From Hyphomicrobiaceae bacterium (GTDB taxonomy: Bacteria > Pseudomonadota > Alphaproteobacteria > Rhizobiales > Hyphomicrobiaceae), in NCBI GenBank assembly GCA_020638055.1, contig JACKJH010000002.1, positions 310,001 through 374,000 of the forward strand: a stretch of 64,000 nt of DNA. Reading direction: 5' to 3'. Shown piece by piece: positions 34,801-42,817 of this stretch; positions within the stretch are counted from its first letter, which is position 1, and each line of letters begins with the position of its first letter. Below the pieces are notes generated by a model. It did no database searches. It had not been told where the DNA came from and worked only from the letters and a program-made list of their open reading frames with translations. Made by a program: the position numbers and the translations under genes.

Positions 34801-35709
34801 ATGAAGGATACTTTAACCGTCGCGGGAGCCCAGTACCCCATCGATGCCGTCGCGAGCCTGGACGCCTGGCGCGACAAGATCAGCGCATGGGTGGCCGAGG
34901 GTGCAAAGACCGGCGCGGAACTCCTGGTGTTTCCCGAATATGGAGCGATCGAACAGGCCCACGCGCTTGGGCCCGACATCTACGGCAGCCTTGGCGCCAC
35001 ACTGGAGGCCGTCGCCGATCTGGCTGACGAACGCGTCGCGTTTCATGCCGAACTGGCACAAGAACACAAGGTACATATTCTTGCCGGAAGCGGCCCTGCA
35101 AAATTGAAAGACGGCCGCTACGTCAACGCAGCGCACCTTGTAACACCTTCGGGCGCCATCGGCGTTCAGCACAAACTGATCCTGACGCCATTTGAAAGAG
35201 ACTGGAACCTTACGGCGGGAACCGAAGCCGCGGTCTTTGAAACAAGCATCGGCGTGATTGGCGTCTCTATTTGTTACGATAGTGAATTCCCATACTTTTC
35301 ACGCTTGATGGCCGCCAAAGGCGCGGAAGTGGTGCTGGTTCCCCAATGTACCGAACGCATCTCCGGCTACCATCGCGTGCGCACCGGTGCTCGCGCCAGG
35401 GCTCTGGAAAACCAGATTGTCACCGTCACAAGTCCAACGATCGGAGATGCACGCTGGAGTGCGGCTGTCGACGTCAATACCGGCGCGGCGGGTATCTTCG
35501 TGCCTCCAGAGTTCGGTGTGTCCGACGACGGCATCGTTGCGGAGGGTGAGATCAACAAGCCCGGCTGGATTACCGCAACGGTGAACCTCAATCACCTGCG
35601 CCACTTGCGCTATAGCGGGGAGATGCGCAATTTCGCAGACTGGCTCGACCAACCTGGTGCGGGTCAAGTCGAGTTACGGGCACCAGTGAAGGTCTACAAG
35701 CTTGACTAA
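34801..35709 (+). CDS. Nitrilase-superfamily carbon-nitrogen hydrolase
   Basis: About 302 residues. The catalytic triad is visible: E46 (V-F-P-E-Y-G), K125 (Q-H-K-L-I-L-T-P-F-E) and C158 (V-S-I-C-Y-D-S-E-F-P). The gene is third in the panD-GNAT-nitrilase set. Possible substrates include small amides such as omega-amides; not determined. Confidence 0.87.
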   Translation: MKDTLTVAGAQYPIDAVASLDAWRDKISAWVAEGAKTGAELLVFPEYGAIEQAHALGPDIYGSLGATLEAVADLADERVAFHAELAQEHKVHILAGSGPAKLKDGRYVNAAHLVTPSGAIGVQHKLILTPFERDWNLTAGTEAAVFETSIGVIGVSICYDSEFPYFSRLMAAKGAEVVLVPQCTERISGYHRVRTGARARALENQIVTVTSPTIGDARWSAAVDVNTGAAGIFVPPEFGVSDDGIVAEGEINKPGWITATVNLNHLRHLRYSGEMRNFADWLDQPGAGQVELRAPVKVYKLD

Positions 35710-35768
35710 GGGCCGAAATTTTCAAGCGTACAATTCACCGTCGCAAGTACCATCGTAAGCAGTCCTGG

Positions 35769-36524
35769 CTACTTCAGGCGATAACTCACTGTTACCTGGA
35801 TGGCGATTTCCTGCTGACCTTCGGCAATGGGAACGCGTTCGGCCATTGCGGCCCGGGCCAGCATCGGCCCGCGCGGAGAAACGGTGGTATTACCCTCTGA
35901 GATCGTTAAAACCTCGCCAAGCGTTGCGCCTGCCGCTTGCGCATAGAGCTCCGCGCGACTTTTGGCGTTGGCTATCGCTTTTTTGCGCGCCTCATCTTCG
36001 AGCTTCTCATTGTTGGCGATATCGAATGTCAGTCCACCGATCTGGTTGGCGCCGAGCGACACCAGACGGTCGAGCAGCGCACCAAGCTTTTCCAGATCGC
36101 GAACAGCAACATGAACATCATTGGAAACGCTATAGCCTAGGATCTGTGGCGGTTTGCCGTCACGGTTATGCGAATAGCGCGGCGACACGCGAAAACCGGT
36201 CGTCTTTACGTCTTCATTCGATATGCCAGCCTCAGATAGCCCTTTGAGCACGCCGCTCATCGTTGCGCTGTTCTTGTCCAAGGCGGCTTTTGCCGTTTCG
36301 CCCTCACTGACGACACCGGCGGTCACGCGAGCCATATCCGGCGCCGCTGAAACGCTGCCTGAAGCCGTTACCGTAATATGCCGGATCATATCCTGCGAGC
36401 GCATGTTGTCGTCCATTGCTCCACCTTGCGCCAATGCTGCCTCGTTCCAAATCGAGCACGCCATGAAAAACACCATGAAAAGTGCGCCTATCCAACGCGC
36501 CTTCTCAGCCGCAAACCGCCTCAT
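35769..36524 (-). CDS. SIMPL-domain (DUF541) exported protein
   Basis: About 251 residues with an N-terminal signal peptide (residues 1-33, ending A-L-A-Q). The SIMPL pattern is clear: I-T-V-T-A-S-G-S-V-S-A-A-P-D-M-A-R-V-T-A-G-V, then an L-K-x-x-G-I-S-N-E-D-V-K-T-T-G motif, and I-Q-V-T-V-S-Y at the end. Family members are periplasmic, forming oligomeric rings; function not defined. GGAGG precedes the ATG. Confidence 0.87.
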   Translation of the reverse strand: MRRFAAEKARWIGALFMVFFMACSIWNEAALAQGGAMDDNMRSQDMIRHITVTASGSVSAAPDMARVTAGVVSEGETAKAALDKNSATMSGVLKGLSEAGISNEDVKTTGFRVSPRYSHNRDGKPPQILGYSVSNDVHVAVRDLEKLGALLDRLVSLGANQIGGLTFDIANNEKLEDEARKKAIANAKSRAELYAQAAGATLGEVLTISEGNTTVSPRGPMLARAAMAERVPIAEGQQEIAIQVTVSYRLK

Positions 36525-36783
36525 ATAATACCTCCGTCACCAGAACGCCCCTTTCCACAGGGCACGCCAGACCATACGTCGCGCACCCGATAAAGCTCAA
36601 AGTCGGCAGAACTTGGGACCGATCAGCGATCAGGCCCGCGGCACATAGCCCGCGGCACATAGAGCGTAGTGATCGGTTCAGACCATACCCCGTGTTCGTT
36701 CGGCTTTGCCCTTTTTCCTGCTCTCGGTTATACGGTTGCGCGCATTCGATTTTCACCGCTTCGCAGCCGCCGTTGCTGCGGCG

Positions 36784-36859
36784 GGGCCCGTAGCTCAATG
36801 GTTAGAGCTGGCGGCTCATAACCGTCTGGTTGCAGGTTCGAATCCTGCCGGGCCCACCA
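36784..36859 (+). tRNA. tRNA with CAT anticodon (tRNA-Ile2 or Met)
   Basis: 76 nt, CCA encoded. Acceptor GGGCCCG pairs with CGGGCCC. Anticodon loop CTCATAA gives CAT, and the T-loop is TTCGAAT. Overall it resembles E. coli ileX, whose C34 is changed to lysidine, so tRNA-Ile2 is favoured over elongator Met. Its 3' end is continuous with the tandem array. Confidence 0.9.
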
Positions 36860-37206
36860 CTTTCGTTTGCGCGATGCCGCCCGCCAACCCATCGCGCGGT
36901 GGCGCCGGATCGAGGCTTCTCCTCTCTCCGCCACCACTTTCGTCTGCGCGATGCCGCCCGCCAACCCATCGCGCGGTGGCGCCGGATCGAGGCTTCTCCT
37001 CTCTCCGCCACCACTTTCGTTTGCGCGATGCCGCCCGCCAACCCATCGCGCGGTGGCGCCGGATCGAGGCTTCTCCTCTCTCCGCCACCACTTTCGTTTG
37101 CGCAATGCCGCCCGCCGACCCATCGCGCGGTGGCGCCGGATCGAGGCTTCTCCTCTCTCCGCCACCACTTTCGTTTGCGCAATGCCGCCCGCCGACCCAT
37201 CGCGCG
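36860..37206 (+). repeat. 77-bp tandem repeat array downstream of tRNA
   Basis: About four and a half copies of a 77-bp unit (unit starts at about 36861, 36938, 37015, 37092 and 37169). Each begins TTTCGTTTGCGCGATGCC or a one-base variant and ends CTCTCCGCCACCAC. The copies differ at only a few positions. The last nucleotides of each unit (CCACCACTTTCG) repeat the junction at the tRNA's CCA end. Confidence 0.9.
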
Positions 37207-37265
37207 GGTGCTTAGAGCGGGAACGAACAGTTGACACCCACAAGGGGGTGGCGTCCCCGGTCAGC

Positions 37266-37643
37266 TCAGCTATCTGCTTCAATCACCGCAATCTTCTCGC
37301 CGGCGTGAACGGATTTCAGCGCGGTAACATCATCAAGCGCGTGCGCCCACACATTGCAAGGGCTGGCAAGCCGGATCTCACCATTGCGGGAGATAGGCGT
37401 GGGGCCAAAGCCGATGGCGATAGCATCGCCGTCAGGCCAGAACGCGATCTCTCCGCCTTTGACCACGTCGCGCGCATCGGCTTCCGGTGTGGCCGACAAA
37501 GGCGTGCCGAAATACACTTCCTGGCCCCAAGTCTGCGCTGTTGCGTAAATTGGCAGTGCCTTCCAAATCTTGTCGGCCGTCGGTGTTTCCAAAAGCCGGG
37601 CCCGGATCGCGACTTCGCCAGCCCGGATCAAGATTTCACGCAT
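37266..37643 (-). CDS. Cyclophilin-like fold (DUF369) protein, copy A
   Basis: About 125 residues. The pattern R-A-R-L-L-E-T-P-T-A-D-K-I-W-K-A-L-P, W-G-Q-E-V-Y-F-G-T-P, then E-I-A-F-W-P-D-G-D-A-I-A-I-G-F-G-P-T-P-I-S fits the cyclophilin-like DUF369 family (TM1367 type). ATG 37643 has GTGGGAG upstream. The next gene upstream is a divergent paralogue. Isomerase activity is not shown for this family. Confidence 0.75.
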   Translation of the reverse strand: MREILIRAGEVAIRARLLETPTADKIWKALPIYATAQTWGQEVYFGTPLSATPEADARDVVKGGEIAFWPDGDAIAIGFGPTPISRNGEIRLASPCNVWAHALDDVTALKSVHAGEKIAVIEADS

Positions 37644-37700
37644 GACGTCTCCCACCTCGCACTTCTTTCTGTTGGGTCAGCGATTGCGCCGTGCCAGCGT

Positions 37701-38183
37701 TCAACTGCTGTTTGATGTTTCAGGCCGCGTCACCTTTCGCGACATTGTTACTTTTTCACCCACGCGCACGCGCCGCAAGACCCCGACATCGCCAATCACT
37801 GTTGCAAAGACGTTGACCGGGCTTGGCATACGGATTTCTCCGGTCCGGGAAATCGGCGTTGCGCCATAGGCAACCAGAACACGCCGCTCTTCGCCCCAAA
37901 AGCAGACGTCACCAAGTTTTGCCTGGAGGCGCGCCGTGCGGTCCCGGCCGGAGACCACGGGAATCTCAAAATGGATCGCCTCGCCCCAGGGTTCTGCAAC
38001 GCCAAACAGTGGCAGGGCATGCCATATTCGATCAGCGGTGGCGGTTGCAGCCAGCTCTGCCTCAAGCCGTGCTGCGCCAGCGCTGATCTGCAAAACCCGC
38101 TTTTCACCGCCCTTACCCTGACCGGCAGCCTGGTGGGCAAAGCGAGGCGGCGGTGGGTGTTGCCGCAAAATGTCGGTAGGCAC
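37701..38183 (-). CDS. Cyclophilin-like fold (DUF369) protein, copy B
   Basis: About 160 residues. Same pattern as copy A (A-T-A-D-R-I-W-H-A-L-P, P-W-G-E-A-I-H-F, Y-G-A-T-P-I-S-R-T-G-E-I-R) with an N-terminal extension of about 35 residues. The start is GTG 38183, with GGAGA 8 bases upstream. The tandem arrangement suggests duplication; the two may form a heterodimer or act redundantly. Confidence 0.72.
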   Translation of the reverse strand: MPTDILRQHPPPPRFAHQAAGQGKGGEKRVLQISAGAARLEAELAATATADRIWHALPLFGVAEPWGEAIHFEIPVVSGRDRTARLQAKLGDVCFWGEERRVLVAYGATPISRTGEIRMPSPVNVFATVIGDVGVLRRVRVGEKVTMSRKVTRPETSNSS

Positions 38184-38310
38184 TTTTTTGTCTCCGTCTT
38201 GCTTCAGCCGGTGTTGGCGGCTTGTGACCACCGCACAAAACAAGACGGGCGCCAGTAAGGCGCCCGTGTCAGATTGAAACCGTAAATGAAAGAAGCAGAC
38301 CTGGTTCAGA

Positions 38311-39543
38311 TCAGGTTGGCGCCGGACCGAATACCAAAACCGCGTTGAGGCCACCGAATGCGAACGAATTCGACATTGCGTAACGCACCTTCATATCGCG
38401 TCCTTCATTGGGCACATAATCCAGGTCGCATTTTGGATCGGGCTCACCATACCCGATGGTTGGTGGAACCCAGCCCTCCTGGATCGCCTTGATGCAAACG
38501 CCGGCCTCGACACCGCCACCCGCGCCGAGCAAATGCCCGTGCATGGATTTGGTCGAAGAGATGGCGAGCTTCTGGGCGTAATCGCCAAATACGTCCTTGA
38601 TAGCGTTGGTCTCGTTGACGTCATTTAGCGTTGTCGCCGTGCCATGCGCATTCAGGTAATCGATTTCGGAGGCGTCAATACCCGCATCGTCCAGAGCGAA
38701 TTGCATGGCGGTACGCGGGCCGTCGATGTCGGGGTTTACCATGTCCTTGCTGTCTGAGGACATGCCATAGCCCATCAGTTCAGCCAGGATATTGGCGCCG
38801 CGCCTTTTAGCGTGCTCGTAGTCCTCCAGCACAAGAATTCCCGAACCTTCCGCCAGCACCGTACCATTGCGGCGCTTGGAAAAGGGGAAGCATCCGTCAG
38901 GAGACAGCACCCGCATGGCCTGCCAGGTGCGCATCGAGCCGTAAGTCAAAACCGCTTCAGAAGCGCCCGCGACGCCGACATCGACGAGGCCATTGCGGAT
39001 GTAGTCATAGGCGATGCCGATGGCATGGGTTGCCGTGGAACAGGCCGAGCACGTCGCAAACGTCGGCCCCTTTATGCCGAATTCAATGCCAACATGCGCA
39101 GCAGCCGACGATCCGATGATGCGCAGCAGCGTCAGCGGATGGGTGGCGCGCTTGTTCTTGATGAACAGATCGCGATAGGCCTGCTCGACTGTCGAATAGC
39201 CGCCTGCACCCGAACCAATGATACAGCACGACCGGTAAGGATTGTTGTAGGGCGTCGGCAGGCCGGACATCTCCCAGGCTTCATCCGCTGCACGCCCGGC
39301 GAACCAGGAATAGCGTTCGCCGTACTGGATCTTCTTGCTTTTGACATGCGTGGCGGGATCGAAACCTTTTATTTCGCCAGCGATGTGGATGTAAAGATCG
39401 TCGAGTTCAAAGTTCTCAATGCGGGAAACGCCGCATTTGCCTTGCTTCATCGAGGCCCACGTCTCTTTCGAGTCCAGGCCAATCGGCGTAACCATCCCAT
39501 AGCCGGTCACTACGACGCGGCGCGAGCCGTCCGCTCTTTTCAT
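38311..39543 (-). CDS. Beta-ketoacyl-ACP synthase (FabF-like)
   Basis: About 410 residues, KAS II size. Active-site cysteine C168 in T-C-S-A-C-S-T-A-T-H, with the two histidines in H-G-T-A-T-T and K-S-M-H-G-H-L-L-G-A. It condenses malonyl-ACP with acyl-ACP. It is followed upstream by a dedicated acyl carrier protein on the same strand. The sequence is unlike the core FabF in several loops, so it may serve a special lipid. Confidence 0.85.
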   Translation of the reverse strand: MKRADGSRRVVVTGYGMVTPIGLDSKETWASMKQGKCGVSRIENFELDDLYIHIAGEIKGFDPATHVKSKKIQYGERYSWFAGRAADEAWEMSGLPTPYNNPYRSCCIIGSGAGGYSTVEQAYRDLFIKNKRATHPLTLLRIIGSSAAAHVGIEFGIKGPTFATCSACSTATHAIGIAYDYIRNGLVDVGVAGASEAVLTYGSMRTWQAMRVLSPDGCFPFSKRRNGTVLAEGSGILVLEDYEHAKRRGANILAELMGYGMSSDSKDMVNPDIDGPRTAMQFALDDAGIDASEIDYLNAHGTATTLNDVNETNAIKDVFGDYAQKLAISSTKSMHGHLLGAGGGVEAGVCIKAIQEGWVPPTIGYGEPDPKCDLDYVPNEGRDMKVRYAMSNSFAFGGLNAVLVFGPAPT

Positions 39544-39651
39544 ATCAATGCGCTCTTACGATCAAGGCGGCGCGTGGCCGCCAATTCCATGCAAAAAGAA
39601 TACAGGGGCCGGTGAGGGGACAAAACCCAACACCCGCCCCGCCATGATACG

Positions 39652-39927
39652 TCAGGCCTTTGCGGCATCGGCCGAAGTTGCATTGCCGTCAATCAGCGCC
39701 TTCACCCGGTCGACGACAGACCCAACAGTCTTGAAGTCCTCGACATCTTCATTGGCGTTGTAGGGTATCTCGATCTGGAACGAATCCTCAATGTCGAAAA
39801 CGATCATGGCCAGATCAAGCGACTCGATCTTCAGATCGGTCAATGGCGTTGACAAAGCGATATCGTCACGCGGCTCCTTCATGTGCTTTTTCAGGATCTC
39901 AATGATCTTGGTGGCGACTTCGTCCAT
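39652..39927 (-). CDS. Acyl carrier protein
   Basis: 91 residues. The phosphopantetheine site is S36 in K-I-E-S-L-D-L (usually D-S-L; Glu replaces Asp). The acidic helix D-I-E-D-S-F-Q-I-E-I-P follows, with an Ala-rich tail. Paired with the FabF-like synthase 108 bp downstream. Not AcpXL-like in length or sequence. The partner synthase suggests a dedicated pathway. Confidence 0.83.
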   Translation of the reverse strand: MDEVATKIIEILKKHMKEPRDDIALSTPLTDLKIESLDLAMIVFDIEDSFQIEIPYNANEDVEDFKTVGSVVDRVKALIDGNATSADAAKA

Positions 39928-40314
39928 ATTGTTCTCCTAATCCGCGCCCCGAGGGCGTCGCGGACCCCTGTTACTCACATCCTACTAGGCACATGCTGTG
40001 CTGCAAACAAGCTGCGGCCGTCCTTATACTTAAACATCGTCTGCGTCCAGCATCGGTCTCAGCCGTAATTCTGCAGCTAACCTGTACAGCAAGGTCTATG
40101 CCGAAGATCAAAAATACTCATTGATAGGTGCTATTCCACGTGTCGAAAGCACCATACCGGCTGGTGGTTCTAGCCGAAACTCCTGAAAAAGTGTTCAATA
40201 GTATCTACGTAGCTCTTTCCGCCGATGTTTTGCGATGTCACTGCGGCGCGGCAACAATAAAAACGATTATTGGCTTCCGCCACAATGGCTTGAGGCTAAC
40301 TCGGGAGGGTGACG
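39928..40314. other. Intergenic region upstream of ACP and fadD
   Basis: 387 bases between divergent genes. They should contain both promoters. I see no operator palindrome of the kind found upstream of fadE, and no gene. Confidence 0.4.
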
Positions 40315-42042
40315 ATGACAGCCAGTGAGGTGCACCAAAACGACCTCAATCCGAGGTGGCTCCGCTCTTATCCTGAAAATGTGGAGTGGCGTCAAACGTT
40401 TACACCGGCACCACTGTATTCCTTGCTGGATCAGGCGGTGTCCCGATTCGGAACGAATACTGCGACCAATTTCCTCGGCCGGACAATCACTTATGCTGAG
40501 CTTGGCAAGCTGGTCGAACGTGCCGCGGCAGGACTGCAACGGCTGGGCGTAAAAAAGGGAACGAAAGTCGGACTGTTCCTGCCAAACTCGCCGACCTTCA
40601 TCGTTTATTATTTCGCGACGCTGAAAGCAGGAGGCGTGGTCGTCAACTTCAATCCGCTCTACACCATTCCAGAGCTGAAGTATCAAATTGAAGACAGCGA
40701 GACCGAAATTATGGTCACGCTCGATCTTAAGCTCTTGTTTGACAAGATCGAAACGTTGCTGGCTGAAAATGCCCTGAAACGCGTTGTTGTGGCGCCCTTT
40801 GCAAGCCTGTTGCCGGGCGCCAAATCGGTACTTTTCCGTTTGTTCAAGAGTAAGGAGCTGGCCAATGTGTCAGCGTCTTCCTCAGGCGACAAGATTACGC
40901 TCGAAGGCCAGGTCCTGGCGGACCATGGGCCAAGGACGCCGGTCCCAATCGACGCGGAAAATGATGTTGCAGTGCTGCAATATACCGGTGGCACGACGGG
41001 TACACCCAAAGGAGCGATGCTGACCCACGCCAATGCCTACATCAATGTCCTTCAGGTATTGGCGTGGGCCCCGGATCTCGTCGAAGGCGAAGAGAAGGTC
41101 ATGGGCGTGCTACCCTTCTTCCACGTTTTCGCCATGACCGTGGTGATGAACTTCGGTGTAGCAAAGGCGGCAGAGATCATCATCATGCCGCGGTTTGTGC
41201 TCAACGATGCGATGAAACTCATCAATAAGACGCTGCCGACGATCATGCCTGGCGTTCCTACTTTGTTCAACGCTATTCTCAACCACCCTGATCTGAAAAC
41301 ATTCGATCTGTCGTCGTTGAAATTCTGCCTGTCTGGTGGCGCGGCTCTCCCAGTCGAAGTCAAGCAGAGGTTCGAAGCGCTTACGGGGTGCAAGGTCGTG
41401 GAAGGCTACGGGCTGTCTGAGACATCCCCGGTCGCCACCTGCAATCCTGTGGATGGGCCGGTAAGGGCCGGCTCCATCGGCATACCGCTTCCGGCAACCT
41501 TTCTTTCGCTTCGCGATCTGGATGATCCAGACAAGGAAGTTGCTCAAGGCGAAAAGGGCGAGATCTGTATATCTGGTCCACAGGTCATGAAAGGCTACTG
41601 GAAACGACCGGACGCGACGGCAGCGGCGTTCACCCGTGACGGTTTCTTCAGGACAGGTGACGTGGCTCGAATGGACGAATCTGGGTTCTTCTCCATTGAA
41701 GACCGGGTGAAGGACCTCATCATCTGCTCGGGCTACAACGTTTATCCAAGGCAAATCGAGGAACGTATTTACGAGCATCCCGCGGTCGATGAAGTGACTG
41801 TGATTGGGATCGAGGATGAATATCGCGGAGAAGCGCCTAAAGCCTTCATCAAGGTTAAGGACGGTGCAAAGGTCACAGCCGATGAAATCATGGCACATCT
41901 TGAAAAGACGCTGTCCAAGATAGAATTGCCGGCGGAAATTGAATTTCGCGACAGCCTGCCCAAGACCATGATCGGCAAGCTATCCAAGAAAGAACTCAAG
42001 GACGAAGAATCGCAGCGGCGGGCGGCACGCAAGGGCCATTGA
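40315..42042 (+). CDS. fadD: Long-chain fatty-acid-CoA ligase
   Basis: About 575 residues. The AMP-binding P-loop is Y-T-G-G-T-T-G-T-P-K-G near residue 225, with G-Y-G-L-S-E-T-S-P near 365, R-T-G-D-V-A near 445, and the C-terminal P-K-T-M-I-G-K-L-S-K-K hinge/lysine. It activates fatty acids to acyl-CoA. GGGAGGG is just before ATG 40315. The regulator gene starts right after the stop. Confidence 0.9.
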   Translation: MTASEVHQNDLNPRWLRSYPENVEWRQTFTPAPLYSLLDQAVSRFGTNTATNFLGRTITYAELGKLVERAAAGLQRLGVKKGTKVGLFLPNSPTFIVYYFATLKAGGVVVNFNPLYTIPELKYQIEDSETEIMVTLDLKLLFDKIETLLAENALKRVVVAPFASLLPGAKSVLFRLFKSKELANVSASSSGDKITLEGQVLADHGPRTPVPIDAENDVAVLQYTGGTTGTPKGAMLTHANAYINVLQVLAWAPDLVEGEEKVMGVLPFFHVFAMTVVMNFGVAKAAEIIIMPRFVLNDAMKLINKTLPTIMPGVPTLFNAILNHPDLKTFDLSSLKFCLSGGAALPVEVKQRFEALTGCKVVEGYGLSETSPVATCNPVDGPVRAGSIGIPLPATFLSLRDLDDPDKEVAQGEKGEICISGPQVMKGYWKRPDATAAAFTRDGFFRTGDVARMDESGFFSIEDRVKDLIICSGYNVYPRQIEERIYEHPAVDEVTVIGIEDEYRGEAPKAFIKVKDGAKVTADEIMAHLEKTLSKIELPAEIEFRDSLPKTMIGKLSKKELKDEESQRRAARKGH

Positions 42043-42056
42043 CGGTACTAGGATCG

Positions 42057-42497
42057 ATGCAGGACAACGAAGCCAATGATACCTCTTTTGAGACCGCCAC
42101 TTCGGTACAATCGGCGTTGGAGGACGAAACCTACACGATTGGACAGCTTGCCGACGAATTCAACATCACCACCCGTGCCATTCGCTTTTATGAATCCCGC
42201 GGCCTTATCCGACCACGCCGCGAAGGCACCAATCGAATATATTCCCGACGCGATAGAGGCAGGCTCATCCTGATTTTAAGGGGCAAGAACCTCGGCTTTA
42301 CGCTTGAGGACATCGCAGAATATCTGGCGCTTTATGATGTCGACCGTACCCAGCGCGCCCAAACCGAGTTGCTGTTGGGCAAAGTCGAAACCGCCATCGC
42401 GGATCTCAACCGCAAAAAGACAGACCTCGCGCGCTCATTGAGTGATCTGAAGGAGCTACGCGCCAAGTGCGTATCATTTCTGAAGGATGCAGATTAA
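42057..42497 (+). CDS. MerR-family regulator, LiuR-like
   Basis: About 146 residues. The MerR helix-turn-helix starts around residue 24 (Y-T-I-G-Q-L-A-D-E-F-N-I-T-T-R-A-I-R-F-Y-E-S-R-G-L-I). The sequence closely follows the LiuR pattern (I-Y-S-R-R-D-R-G-R-L-x-L-I-L-R-G-K-N-L-G-F). LiuR-type proteins repress branched-chain amino-acid or fatty-acid degradation genes. The gene directly follows fadD. A candidate operator (TTGACGTAAACGTCAA) lies upstream of fadE at 50294. The start is ATG 42057 with AGGA upstream. Confidence 0.82.
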   Translation: MQDNEANDTSFETATSVQSALEDETYTIGQLADEFNITTRAIRFYESRGLIRPRREGTNRIYSRRDRGRLILILRGKNLGFTLEDIAEYLALYDVDRTQRAQTELLLGKVETAIADLNRKKTDLARSLSDLKELRAKCVSFLKDAD

Positions 42498-42507
42498 ACC
42501 TGTAACG

Positions 42508-42770
42508 CTAGTGTGGCGTCGCGCCTTAGTTGATCGATGTTGCGGCACGCTGGGTATCAACTAAGGCGCGACAAACGCCACACTAAGCCAATGATTTTGC
42601 TAGTGGCCTTCATGTCGCGCCTTAATTGATCGATGTTGCGGCACGCTGGGTATCAACTAAGGCGCGATAAACGCCACACTAAGCCAATGATTTTGCTAGT
42701 GGCCTTCATGTCGCGCCAAAATTGTATGCGGTTGCGGCCATGTTTCAATTTTGGCGCGACAGGCCACTAG
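42508..42770. repeat. Three tandem cruciform-forming repeat units
   Basis: Units begin at 42508, 42600 and 42696. Unit 1: outer TAGTGTGGCGT with ACGCCACACTA, inner CGCGCCTTAGTTGAT with ATCAACTAAGGCGCG. Unit 3: outer CTAGTGGCC with GGCCACTAG, inner TGTCGCGCCAAAATTG with CAATTTTGGCGCGACA. Unit 2 has the left arm of unit 3 and the right arm of unit 1, so it looks like a recombinant. Lies between the convergent regulator and cfa-like genes. Confidence 0.85.
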
Positions 42771-42817
42771 CCTTTTAAGCCGCTCTTTGTGACACCCAGC
42801 CAAACCAACAATGCCGA

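Noticed and set aside
36860..37206. CRISPR array
   Set aside because: Units repeat head to tail with no unique spacers and start at a tRNA 3' end; there are no cas genes nearby.
36728..37715. Long open frames through the 77-bp array on both strands
   Set aside because: They consist of repeated peptide blocks that arise because 77 bp repeats keep several frames open; no ribosome binding site or domain.
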